From: Pseudomonas sp. TH31
Lineage (GTDB): Bacteria > Pseudomonadota > Gammaproteobacteria > Pseudomonadales > Pseudomonadaceae
Direction of reading: 5' to 3'
Length of the DNA: 64,000 bases
Assembly: GCF_016650815.1 (NCBI RefSeq)
Contig: NZ_JAEKEZ010000034.1
Location: 62,001 to 126,000 of the forward strand
Position 1 is the stretch's first letter. Every line of letters starts with the position of its first letter. The notes beneath the pieces are model-generated. The model made no database searches. It was not told the DNA's origin and saw only the letters and a program-made list of their open reading frames with translations. Below, piece after piece: positions 34,418 to 42,343 of the stretch. The position numbers were made by a program, and so were the translations under genes.

Positions 34418-34793
34418 ACAAAGGGGAGCCGAAGCTCCCCTTTAATTTGTCGTTGCGCGTGCTCTTTTTTATTATTGAGGGGCGGTCTATTGTTGTTTTT
34501 GGCAACCGTGGCCCTTTACTGCTGTTTTTGTCGACCCCCATCCGGGGTCAAGAGCAAACGTATTTTTTTGAGCGCTGATCTGCTTTTTCGCCAAGCGATC
34601 CAACCAGTTCGGGAGCTACCTGAAGGTAGTTTTATTGTTCTCTGCCCGGTTGCGGGTTACTTCGAAAAGCACCCTGAAAAGCACACCTTCTCCAAAAAAA
34701 TCTGTTAGCTGCGTCTCTGCCGTGTTGTTCTTGTTATGTCAGAGTCGTTACGTCTTATTTTTATTAGGTTTGCTGCTTTTTATTCTTGTTATG
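34418..34793 (-). ncRNA. crcY: CrcZ/CrcY-family Crc/Hfq-sequestering sRNA, probably CrcY
   Basis: On the minus strand a sigma-54 promoter precedes an A-rich, non-coding stretch of about 376 bases that ends in a strong hairpin. It contains six AANAANAA (CA) motifs, at 34783-34790, 34759-34766, 34728-34735, 34632-34639, 34490-34497 and 34469-34476. Such motifs in CrcZ, CrcY and CrcX bind Hfq with Crc and so relieve catabolite repression when good carbon sources run out. The length is close to that of CrcY (about 370 nt). I recall that in P. putida crcY lies beside mvaB (HMG-CoA lyase), and here liuE/mvaB is upstream on the same strand. CrcX cannot be excluded. Confidence 0.85.
34420..34443 (-). 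terminator. crcY terminator hairpin
   Basis: AAAGGGGAGC and GCTCCCCTTT form a 10-bp stem around CGAA. It is symmetrical and may also stop transcripts coming from the ligase and REP array. Confidence 0.8.
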
Positions 34794-34803
34794 CCATAGA
34801 GAT

Positions 34804-34819
34804 AGCAGAAGCCGTGCCA
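34804..34819 (-). promoter_or_regulatory. Sigma-54 promoter of crcY
   Basis: TGGCACGGCTTCTGCT on the minus strand has the GG-N10-GC spacing required for RpoN; the -12 GC lies at 34805-34806, so transcription should start at about 34793. CbrB is the expected activator, by analogy with CrcZ. Confidence 0.85.
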
Positions 34820-34962
34820 AGTTTTTAAAACCCTTTAAATTCAATAACTTGAGTTTTTTGTAGGATTTTCCTCTCAGTTAAAACTCAACAATTTGTTTCC
34901 GTGTTACTCGTTTGTACCCGCACTCCAGACAATGCGGTAACACCCGGACACATCCGCCTCCC

Positions 34963-35862
34963 TCACTGGGCGCTGCGAGCCTTTGCCACGCGCGAACCGG
35001 TCTGGCGCCCCAGCACAGTGCAAATCTGTTGGCCCGCCGGAATCAAGGCGTCCAGGTCGATACCGGTCTCGATTCCGAGACCGTTGAGCAGGTACACCAC
35101 GTCTTCGGTGGCGACGTTACCGCTGGCGCCCTTGGCATATGGGCAGCCGCCGAGGCCGGCGATGGAACTGTCGAACACCGCGATGCCTTCCAGCAGACTG
35201 GCGTAGATATTGGCCATGGCCTGGCCGTAGGTGTCGTGGAAATGCCCGGCCAGTTTGTCCCGCGGCACATCGGCCGAGACCACCTCGAACATCCGGCGGG
35301 TAGCGCCAGCGGTGCCGGTGCCGATCGTGTCACCGAGCGAAACCTCGTAACAGCCCATGGCATAGAGCTCACGAGCGACCATCGCGACGTGCTCCGGCGC
35401 GACGTTACCTTCGTAAGGACAACCCAGCACACACGACACGTAACCGCGCACGCTCACGCCGTGTTGCTTGGCGGCGTCCATGATCGGTACAAACCGCGCC
35501 AGGCTTTCGCTGATCGAACAGTTGATGTTGCGCTGGGAAAACGCTTCGGAGGCGGCGGCGAATACCGCGACTTCCTTTACCCCGGCCGCGATGGCGTCTT
35601 CAAACCCGCGCAGGTTTGGTGCCAGTGCGCCGTAGGTTACGCCGGGCTTGCGCTGGATCTGCGCGAAGACCTCGGCGGAACCGGCCATTTGCGGCACCCA
35701 CTTGGGGGATACGAAGCTGCCGACTTCGATATAGCCAAGGCCCGCAGCGCTCAAGGCGTCGACCAGTCGCACCTTGTCCGCGACGCTGATGGGCTGGGCT
35801 TCGTTTTGCAGACCGTCGCGAGGGCCGACTTCGATCAGGCGTACGTGGGTGGGGAGGGACAT
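34963..35862 (-). CDS. liuE: Hydroxymethylglutaryl-CoA lyase
   Basis: A 299-residue HMG-CoA lyase (also named mvaB). TIM barrel motifs: VGPRDGLQNE (metal aspartate), SLGDTIGTGT, HFHDTYGQA (metal histidine) and GLGGCPYAKGASGNVATED (catalytic cysteine). It splits HMG-CoA to acetoacetate and acetyl-CoA, ending the leucine pathway started by LiuA-D. It sits 144 bases beyond the liuR-proximal REP, with crcY immediately downstream. Confidence 0.95.
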   Translation of the reverse strand: MSLPTHVRLIEVGPRDGLQNEAQPISVADKVRLVDALSAAGLGYIEVGSFVSPKWVPQMAGSAEVFAQIQRKPGVTYGALAPNLRGFEDAIAAGVKEVAVFAAASEAFSQRNINCSISESLARFVPIMDAAKQHGVSVRGYVSCVLGCPYEGNVAPEHVAMVARELYAMGCYEVSLGDTIGTGTAGATRRMFEVVSADVPRDKLAGHFHDTYGQAMANIYASLLEGIAVFDSSIAGLGGCPYAKGASGNVATEDVVYLLNGLGIETGIDLDALIPAGQQICTVLGRQTGSRVAKARSAQ

Positions 35863-35903
35863 GGTTTAGGACCTGTTGTAATTGTCTGAATGTTCCGAGA
35901 ACC

Positions 35904-35997
35904 CTGCAGGAGCAAAGCTTGCTCGCGAAAGCGTCGGTTCAGTCGACATCAATGTTGAATGACATACCGCTTTCGCGAGCAAGCTTTGCTCCTACAG
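35904..35997. repeat. REP palindrome (AGCAAAGCTTGCTCGCGA class)
   Basis: GCAGGAGCAAAGCTTGCTCGCGAAAGCG and its near-complement TTTCGCGAGCAAGCTTTGCTCCTACAG between liuR and liuE. Confidence 0.88.
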
Positions 35998-36011
35998 CGG
36001 ATTGCGTTTAC

Positions 36012-36413
36012 CTATTGGACAGGCTGCTGACTCTTGATGGTCTGCTCCAGCGCCTGGGTGCAGCGTTCTTGGGCGGTGTCCAGTTCCAGCTTCATCTGCT
36101 CGATGTCGAGCATCTGTTGTTCCAATTGATCACGCCGTTCGGCGATTTTGGTCAGCATGGTTTGCAGCTGTTTCTGATTACCTCCGGTGGGGTCGTAGAG
36201 TTCTATCAGCTCGCGGCATTCGGCCAGGGAAAAACCGATGCGCTTGCCCCGCAGGATCAGCTTCAGGCTGACCTTGTCCCGGGGCGAATAGATGCGTTCC
36301 TGGCCACGGCGCTCGGGGCTGAGCAAACCTTGCTCTTCATAAAAGCGAATGGCCCGTGTGGTGATGTCGAGCTCTCGGGCGAGGTCGGAAATGCTGTAGG
36401 TCTGGCTGCTCAT
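36012..36413 (-). CDS. liuR: MerR-family regulator LiuR
   Basis: A 133-residue MerR regulator. The N-terminal winged helix (YSISDLARELDITTRAIRFYEEQGLLSPERR) and MerR second region (YSPRDKVSLKLILRGKRIGFSLAECRELIELYD) are followed by a coiled coil (residues about 80-125) and no metal-binding cysteines. LiuR represses or controls branched-chain amino acid breakdown genes. A matching palindrome lies just upstream of its own start, as expected of autoregulation. Confidence 0.92.
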   Translation of the reverse strand: MSSQTYSISDLARELDITTRAIRFYEEQGLLSPERRGQERIYSPRDKVSLKLILRGKRIGFSLAECRELIELYDPTGGNQKQLQTMLTKIAERRDQLEQQMLDIEQMKLELDTAQERCTQALEQTIKSQQPVQ

Positions 36414-36456
36414 GGAAGCGCTCGAAAGAAGGTCATGGCGTTAAGCTAATGTCAGG

Positions 36457-36473
36457 TTGACGTTTACGTCAAG
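36457..36473. promoter_or_regulatory. LiuR operator 3 (own promoter)
   Basis: TTGACGTTTACGTCAAG, 44 bases upstream of liuR, matches the two boxes near liuA. Confidence 0.8.
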
Positions 36474-36477
36474 GGAG

Positions 36478-36555
36478 AAAAGATCGCAGCTTTCGGCAGC
36501 TCCTACAGGTGGAACACAATTGCTCTGTAGGAGCTGCCGAAGGCTGCGATCTTTT
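36478..36555. repeat. REP/REPIN palindrome
   Basis: Inverted GTAGGAGCTGCCGAAGGC pair between liuR promoter and the lysR-family gene. Confidence 0.9.
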
Positions 36556-36563
36556 GATCTTTG

Positions 36564-37499
36564 TTAACTTGGCTGCTTATCGAGCTTCTTCTCATGCGCC
36601 GTCACCTGCTGGCACAACTCGATCATCTGCTCGCGCATCCAGCGATTCGCCGGGTCCTGGTCGGTGCTTTCGTGCCAATACAGGTGAGTTTCCACCGGTG
36701 GCACGTCGTTGACCGGCAGATTGAACGCGTGCAGTTCATGACGACGGGCGAAGCGCTCCGGCACGGTCATGACCATGTCGGTCTGCTGCAACACTTGCGA
36801 CGCCATCAAATAGTGCTGGGAGCGCAGGGCGATCTTGCGCTGAATCCCCATTTTCCCCAGCGCCAGGTCGACATGCCCCAATCCACTGCGGCGGCTGGAA
36901 ATGTGAATGTGGGTCAGTGACAGATAGTCATCAAGGGTGAATTTCTCTTTGCCCGCCAGCGGATGGCCCTTGCGCATGGCGCACACGTAACGGTCTTCCA
37001 TCAACTTGACGTGGCGCACTTGCGGGTCGGTATTGAGCGGCGCATCCACGGCGAAGTCGAGGCGACCGGCCGCCAGTTCCTTGGTGGTCTCGCGGCGCTT
37101 GGACAGGAAGCTTTCGATGATCACCGCTGGCGCGAGACGGCGCAGGCGCTGGAACAGCGCTGGCAGGATCACCGCTTCGGTGAGGTCAGTCATGCTGATG
37201 CGGTAGGTCTTGACCGCTTGCAATGGGTTGAAGATGCGACTTTCCTGTACCGACACCCGCAGCAAGGAGAGGGCATTGCGCACCGGGCCGATGATGTTCT
37301 GCGCCATAGGCGTCGGCACCATGCCTTGGGCGGTGCGCACGAACAACGGGTCGTTGAAGGTCTCGCGCAGGCGGGCCAGAGCGTTCGAAACCGCGGGCTG
37401 AGTAATGCCGACAATCTGTCCGGCGCGGGTCAGGTTGGCTTCGGTGTAGATCGCGTCGAAGACGATGAAAAGGTTGAGGTCGACCTTGCTCAGATTCAT
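36564..37499 (-). CDS. LysR-family transcriptional regulator
   Basis: A 311-residue LysR regulator. The HTH is residues about 5-65 (DLNLFIVFDAIYTEANLTRAGQIVGITQPAVSNALARLRETFNDPLFVR). A PBP2-type effector domain of the NodD/NahR-like group follows. It is divergent from an acyl-CoA dehydrogenase gene across 165 bases with a T-N11-A-like palindrome, so it likely controls that gene. The inducer is unknown. Confidence 0.92.
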   Translation of the reverse strand: MNLSKVDLNLFIVFDAIYTEANLTRAGQIVGITQPAVSNALARLRETFNDPLFVRTAQGMVPTPMAQNIIGPVRNALSLLRVSVQESRIFNPLQAVKTYRISMTDLTEAVILPALFQRLRRLAPAVIIESFLSKRRETTKELAAGRLDFAVDAPLNTDPQVRHVKLMEDRYVCAMRKGHPLAGKEKFTLDDYLSLTHIHISSRRSGLGHVDLALGKMGIQRKIALRSQHYLMASQVLQQTDMVMTVPERFARRHELHAFNLPVNDVPPVETHLYWHESTDQDPANRWMREQMIELCQQVTAHEKKLDKQPS

Positions 37500-37545
37500 T
37501 ACGCGGCTCTCTTGTTGTAGGGGCGTTTTTGGCCTTGATGATCAG

Positions 37546-37560
37546 CCGATCATATATCGG
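37546..37560. promoter_or_regulatory. Candidate LysR binding site
   Basis: CCGATCATATATCGG (inverted CCGAT-N5-ATCGG) lies 46 bases upstream of the lysR-family start and about 105 bases before the acyl-CoA dehydrogenase gene. Confidence 0.5.
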
Positions 37561-37664
37561 TGATGAATGTTAATACACGCCGAGAATAGGCTAGGTAAAT
37601 TTTCATAGCTGTTCTAGCATCGATTACATGACCTAAACAACCTCTCCCAAGAAGGTAGCTGCTC

Positions 37665-38894
37665 ATGGATTTCGCTTATTCGCCCAAGGTTCAGGAACTG
37701 CGTGAGCGCGTGACCGCGTTCATGGATACCTACGTTTATCCCGCTGAAGCCGTGTTCGAGCGTCAGGTCGCCGAGGGCGATCGCTGGCAGCCGACCGCAA
37801 TCATGGAAGAGCTCAAACTCAAGGCCAAGGCTGAGGGGTTGTGGAATTTGTTTCTGCCGGAGTCCGAACTCGGGGCTGGCCTGACCAACCTCGAATACGC
37901 GCCCCTGGCCGAAATCATGGGCCGCTCGCTGCTGGGGCCTGAGCCGTTCAACTGCTCTGCGCCGGACACCGGCAACATGGAAGTGTTGGTGCGCTATGCC
38001 AGCGAAGAACAGAAGCAGCGTTATCTCGAACCGCTGTTGCGCGGAGAGATTCGCTCGGCGTTCGCCATGACCGAACCGGATGTGGCTTCGTCGGACGCGA
38101 CCAACATGGCCGCCCGCGCCGTGCGTGAGGGCGACGAGTGGGTGATCAACGGCAAGAAGTGGTGGACCTCAGGCGCTTGCGACCCGCGTTGCAAGATCCT
38201 GATCTTCATGGGCCTGAGCAACCCCGACGCACCGCGTCACGCCCAGCACTCAATGATCCTGGTGCCGGTGGATGCACCGGGCGTGAAGATTGTCCGTCCG
38301 CTGCCGGTGTTCGGTTACGACGATGCGCCGCACGGTCATGCCGAAGTACTGTTCGAAAATGTCCGGGTGCCGTACGAAAACGTCCTGTTAGGTGAAGGAC
38401 GCGGCTTCGAAATCGCTCAGGGTCGCCTTGGCCCTGGCCGGATTCACCACTGCATGCGTTCGATCGGCATGGCCGAGCGCGCGCTGGAATTGATGTGCAA
38501 ACGTGCTGTGAGCCGTACCGCGTTCGGTAAACCGCTGGCGCGATTGGGCGGCAACATCGACAAGATCGCCGATTCGCGGATGGAAATCGACATGGCGCGG
38601 CTGCTGACGTTGAAAGCCGCGTACATGATGGACACCGTGGGCAACAAGATCGCCAAGAGCGAAATCGCCCAGATCAAGGTTGTTGCACCGAACGTCGCCT
38701 TGCGAGTGATCGATCGGGCGATCCAGATCCATGGCGGGGCAGGGGTGTCCAATGATTTCCCGCTGGCCTACATGTACGCCATGCAACGCACCCTGCGCCT
38801 GGCCGACGGTCCGGACGAAGTGCATCGTGCGGCGATTGGCAAGTTCGAGATCGGCAAGTACGTGCCGAAAGAGATGATGCGTAGCAGTCATTAA
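37665..38894 (+). CDS. Acyl-CoA dehydrogenase family protein
   Basis: A 409-residue acyl-CoA dehydrogenase of the FadE10/ACAD10-11-like group. FAMTEPDVASSDATNMAARA and VINGKKWWTSGACDP are the substrate/flavin signatures; AIQIHGGAGVSNDFPLAYMYAMQRTLRLADGPDEVHR is the C-terminal flavin region. The family may use medium or long, or hydroxylated, acyl-CoAs; the true substrate is not shown. It is a single gene controlled presumably by the divergent LysR regulator. Confidence 0.92.
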   Translation: MDFAYSPKVQELRERVTAFMDTYVYPAEAVFERQVAEGDRWQPTAIMEELKLKAKAEGLWNLFLPESELGAGLTNLEYAPLAEIMGRSLLGPEPFNCSAPDTGNMEVLVRYASEEQKQRYLEPLLRGEIRSAFAMTEPDVASSDATNMAARAVREGDEWVINGKKWWTSGACDPRCKILIFMGLSNPDAPRHAQHSMILVPVDAPGVKIVRPLPVFGYDDAPHGHAEVLFENVRVPYENVLLGEGRGFEIAQGRLGPGRIHHCMRSIGMAERALELMCKRAVSRTAFGKPLARLGGNIDKIADSRMEIDMARLLTLKAAYMMDTVGNKIAKSEIAQIKVVAPNVALRVIDRAIQIHGGAGVSNDFPLAYMYAMQRTLRLADGPDEVHRAAIGKFEIGKYVPKEMMRSSH

Positions 38895-38910
38895 GACCGC
38901 GTCGCTGCCA

Positions 38911-38976
38911 TTCGCGAGCAAGCCCGCTCCCACATTTGGAATGCGTTCCCCTGTGGGAGCGGGCTTGCTCGCGAAG
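38911..38976. repeat. REP palindrome (GTGGGAGCGGGCTTGCTCGC class)
   Basis: Classic Pseudomonas REP inverted pair between convergent genes. Confidence 0.92.
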
Positions 38977-39002
38977 GCGTCGGCTGATTCAACACAGCCC
39001 TA

Positions 39003-40343
39003 TCAGTAAACCCAAACCTCAACCCGCCGATTCTTGATCCGCCCTTCATCCGCGCTATTGGCCGCCACCGGCATCTCGGCGCCAAAGCCGCGAATCTCGC
39101 GAAACACCACGCCGCTTTTCACCAGTTCCCGGCGCACCGCCATCGCCCGCAGTTTCGACAACAGATCGGCCCGCGCCGGATCGTTCTTGGCATCGCCAAA
39201 CCCCACCAGCGTCACCTCACGGTTGGCCTTGTCGTGCTGCTTTATATAGTCGAGTACCCGAGCCAGATCCTGCCGGGCCTTGTTATCCAGCGTCGCACTG
39301 CCTTCTTCGAAGCGAAAATTCACCGTCAGGCGCTGGGCGTGCCGACTGAGGGCCTGATAACCCTCGGGCATCAGCGCATTGGGCGTGACGCTCATCGCTT
39401 GCACGGTCTGGGCGATAAACCCGTTGGCGGCGACAATCGCCTGGCCCTTGCTGCTTTGGGCAAATGCCACCAGCGCCTCGGCCCAAGGATTTTTCCCTGT
39501 CGGCGGCAGGTAAAAGAACAAACGGCGGGACAGCGGATAGTCTTCGGTGGCAATCAAACTATTGAGCGGCAACATCGCCTGGGATTGCCCGTCGACAATC
39601 GCCACGGCCTTGGCCTGGCGCACATAAGGAAGGCCAATGAAGCCGATGCCTTGCGGGTCCAGGCTGACAGCGTCGGACAATTGCTCGCTGGATTCGAAAC
39701 GTTTCACCGCACTGTCGAGCGTTTTCCCACGACGGCTGAGGACCAATTCCTTGAACGTATCGTAGGTGCCCGACTGATCATCCCGCGCATACAGATGAAT
39801 CGGCCCACCCCTGCCGCCGAGTTCTTCCCACGTCGCGGCTTCGCCACTGAAGATGCGTGCCAGTTGTTCGGTATTGAGTTGGTTCAGCGGATTTTGCGGG
39901 TGCAGGATGATTGCCAGCCCATCGATGGCGATGACTTGCTCGGCAGCGGGGCTTTTAAGATCGCCCAAGGATTTGAGGCCCGCCAACTCGCTGTCCTTGA
40001 TCGGGCGCGAAGAGGCGGCCAAGTCGGCGCAGGCGTTTTTTAGTGCGGTGAAACCGGTGCTCGACCCGTGGGCGGCGACTTCGACCACTACCCGGCGACC
40101 CTGGGCTGTTTGCCCTACGATGCGTTGTTCGTTGGCCTTGTCCGGGGTTTCGCTGTGCACTTTGAGCAGGCCTTGCTCCTTCATCAGTCCTTCGACCAAC
40201 GCCGGGCCCAATGCGGCGCCAATGGTGTTGGAACCCTGGATGCGCAGGGCCGGTCCACGCTCGGGCATCGGCAAATCGCTGGCCGAAGCCGTCAACGGCA
40301 CGCCTGCGCAGAGCATCAACAGGAACAAAACGCGCAGGGTCAT
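39003..40343 (-). CDS. PstS-like phosphate-binding domain fused to OmpA C-terminal domain
   Basis: A 446-residue secreted protein. The signal peptide (MTLRVLFLLMLCAGVPLTASA) leads into a PstS/PBP-like domain (residues about 30-320: LRIQGSNTIGAALGPALVEGL, AHGSSTGFTAL, ARDDQSGTYDTFKEL), which holds the phosphate-binding Ser/Thr/Asp positions. An OmpA-like peptidoglycan-binding domain follows (residues about 335-446: VNFRFEEGSATLDNKARQDL, VTLVGFGDAKNDPARADLLSKLRA, GFGAEMPVAANSADEGRIKNRRVEVW). It should therefore be a periplasmic protein held to the cell wall. No Pst transport genes are adjacent. It could bind phosphate or another oxyanion, or act as an envelope structural protein. Confidence 0.9.
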   Translation of the reverse strand: MTLRVLFLLMLCAGVPLTASASDLPMPERGPALRIQGSNTIGAALGPALVEGLMKEQGLLKVHSETPDKANEQRIVGQTAQGRRVVVEVAAHGSSTGFTALKNACADLAASSRPIKDSELAGLKSLGDLKSPAAEQVIAIDGLAIILHPQNPLNQLNTEQLARIFSGEAATWEELGGRGGPIHLYARDDQSGTYDTFKELVLSRRGKTLDSAVKRFESSEQLSDAVSLDPQGIGFIGLPYVRQAKAVAIVDGQSQAMLPLNSLIATEDYPLSRRLFFYLPPTGKNPWAEALVAFAQSSKGQAIVAANGFIAQTVQAMSVTPNALMPEGYQALSRHAQRLTVNFRFEEGSATLDNKARQDLARVLDYIKQHDKANREVTLVGFGDAKNDPARADLLSKLRAMAVRRELVKSGVVFREIRGFGAEMPVAANSADEGRIKNRRVEVWVY

Positions 40344-40414
40344 GCCGGCACCTTATAAGGACGTAGAAAGTGCCGGGAGAATAAGTCAGTAAGGTGTCCG
40401 AAAGATGACAGAGC

Positions 40415-40488
40415 AAAAGATCGCAGCCTTCGGCAGCGCCTACAGGTAGTAGGGCCTATGTAGGAGCTGCCGAAGGCTGCGATCTTTT
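40415..40488. repeat. REP/REPIN palindrome
   Basis: Inverted pair of the AAAAGATCGCAGCCTTCGGC element between the PstS-OmpA gene and xthA. Confidence 0.9.
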
Positions 40489-40494
40489 GCTTTT

Positions 40495-41307
40495 TTAGCT
40501 CAATTCAAGCCAAATCGGCGCATGGTCCGATGGTTTTTCCATCCCGCGCAGGTCGTAATCGACCCCGGCATCCTTGACCCGCGGCATCAAGCCATGGGAC
40601 GCCATGATCACGTCAATTCGCAGCCCGCGCTTGGGTTCGTCTTCGAAGCCGCGGCTGCGGTAGTCGAACCAGCTGAAACGGTCGACCACGTCCGGGTTCA
40701 GGTGACGGAAGCTGTCCACCAGGCCCCAGTTCTTCAGCCTTGCCATCCACTCGCGCTCTTCCGGCAGGAAGCTGCACTTGCCGGTTTTCAGCCAGCGTTT
40801 CATGTTGTCCGGGCCGATGCCGATGTCGCAGTCTTGCGGGGAAATGTTCACGTCGCCCATCACAACCAGCGGCTGGTCGTTGCTGAACTGGCTTTCCAGC
40901 AGGTGCTGCAAATCGTTGTAGAAACGCTGCTTGGCCGGGAATTTGGTCGGGTGGTCGCGGCTTTCGCCCTGTGGGAAATAGCCGTTCATGATCGTCACCG
41001 GTACACCATTGGCGTCGGCGAACGTGCCCCAGATGAAGCGCCGCTGAGCGTCTTCTTCATCGGTGGCGAAGCCTTTGTGCAAGGCAATCGGCTCCTGGCG
41101 CGAGAGCAGGGCGACGCCGTAATGGCCTTTCTGGCCGTGGAAATACACGTGATAGCCCAAGGCCTGAACCTCGGCCAGCGGGAACTGGTCGTCGTGGACC
41201 TTGGTTTCCTGCAGGCCAATGACGTCCGGCTGGTGCTTCTCGATCAGCGCTGCCAGCTGATGCGGGCGAGCGCGCAGCCCGTTGATGTTGAAGGAGACGA
41301 TCTTCAT
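40495..41307 (-). CDS. xthA: Exodeoxyribonuclease III
   Basis: A 270-residue Mg-dependent AP endonuclease/3'-5' exonuclease. Active-site motifs are FNINGLRAR, LQETKVHD (metal glutamate), GDVNISPQDCDIG and SDHAPIWLEL (catalytic Asp-His). It repairs abasic sites and 3' blocks in DNA. Start MKIVSFNINGL at 41307; the longer frame to 41442 would run through a REP. Confidence 0.94.
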   Translation of the reverse strand: MKIVSFNINGLRARPHQLAALIEKHQPDVIGLQETKVHDDQFPLAEVQALGYHVYFHGQKGHYGVALLSRQEPIALHKGFATDEEDAQRRFIWGTFADANGVPVTIMNGYFPQGESRDHPTKFPAKQRFYNDLQHLLESQFSNDQPLVVMGDVNISPQDCDIGIGPDNMKRWLKTGKCSFLPEEREWMARLKNWGLVDSFRHLNPDVVDRFSWFDYRSRGFEDEPKRGLRIDVIMASHGLMPRVKDAGVDYDLRGMEKPSDHAPIWLELS

Positions 41308-41417
41308 GGTCGGCAGTCCTGGCAAAAGGGCGATGCTAGCTGACATGAAGGAATGGGGCCAGTGTGGGGTGAGGAGATTCGTGTTCGACAGTAGGTCTTC
41401 TATCGTCAATGCTGGCG

Positions 41418-41517
41418 TCTTCGCGAGCAAGCCCGCTCCCACAGGTGATCCTGGTGCAGGCGCCCAATGTCTTCAGTCTGGTCTATACCTTGTGGGAGCG
41501 GGCTTGCTCGCGAAGAC
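41418..41517. repeat. REP palindrome (GTGGGAGCGGGCTTGCTCGC class)
   Basis: Inverted pair with a long centre, between xthA and the divergent GNAT gene. Confidence 0.9.
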
Positions 41518-41627
41518 GGCTTAAGCAGCAACACTGATTCGGATCAGCAGGGAACTGTGCCAGCGCTATAGGCTCGTAACCAGAAGAGTGCCGTCATTTG
41601 AACGGCGCCCCGGGGAGAAATACCGAT

Positions 41628-42278
41628 ATGCCTGAAACCTCGACCGCCATCGCCGATATCCACATGCTCGACAGCGGCTACTCCCGCGAAGCACGCTCCT
41701 TGCTGTATCAGGCTTACCGCCACGAACCGACATTCGGCTACCTGTTTGAAGCCGAGCGCCCCGGATACGAACAACGGGTGCGGGCAACGGTGCGCGAACT
41801 GGTCAAGCAACACTTCCTCCAGGACTTGCCGGCCATCGGCCTGCTGGTCAACGACCGCTTGATCGGCATTGCCCTGATCGCGCCGCCGCAACGTCGCCTC
41901 GGCATCACTGAAAGCTGGGCCTGGCGCCTGCGCATGGTGCTCAGCACCGGATTCCGTTGCACCCGCCGCTACCTCGAATACCACGATGCCGTCACGGCGT
42001 GTGTACCGTCTGATGCGGTGCATGTGCTGCCGTTGTTGGGGATTCACCCGCAATTCCAGGGCAAACACTTTGGCGAACAACTGCTGCAAACGGTGCACAA
42101 CTGGTGCGCGGTGGATGAGCATTCCGAAGGCGTGATCCTCGATACCGGGAACCCTCGTTATCTCGACTTCTATAAGCGTCAGGGCTATGAGGAAATCGGC
42201 GAAGTGGCGGTAGGACCGATCCGTGAACACGTGTTTTTCCACGCCAATCCCCAGGTGTTACAAACCGCAACGGCATAA
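41628..42278 (+). CDS. GNAT-family N-acetyltransferase
   Basis: A 216-residue GNAT protein. The acetyl-CoA motif A is VHVLPLLGIHPQFQGKHFGEQLLQTVHNW (residues about 130-160), with ILDTGNPRYLDFYKRQGYEEIGEV as motif B. A GGGGAGA ribosome site precedes ATG 41628. The substrate (amino acid, antibiotic or protein N-terminus) is not shown. Confidence 0.88.
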   Translation: MPETSTAIADIHMLDSGYSREARSLLYQAYRHEPTFGYLFEAERPGYEQRVRATVRELVKQHFLQDLPAIGLLVNDRLIGIALIAPPQRRLGITESWAWRLRMVLSTGFRCTRRYLEYHDAVTACVPSDAVHVLPLLGIHPQFQGKHFGEQLLQTVHNWCAVDEHSEGVILDTGNPRYLDFYKRQGYEEIGEVAVGPIREHVFFHANPQVLQTATA

Positions 42279-42343
42279 AGGTAGAACTTTCACCGCGCCC
42301 CAGGCTCTATCAGGCTCCCAAGCTCGTGATAGCATCCGCGCCT

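Noticed and set aside
34406..34708. A 100-residue plus-strand frame, and 34299-34541 on the minus strand
   Set aside because: Both lie over the crcY RNA and REP array, have no domain, and reflect A/T-rich non-coding sequence.
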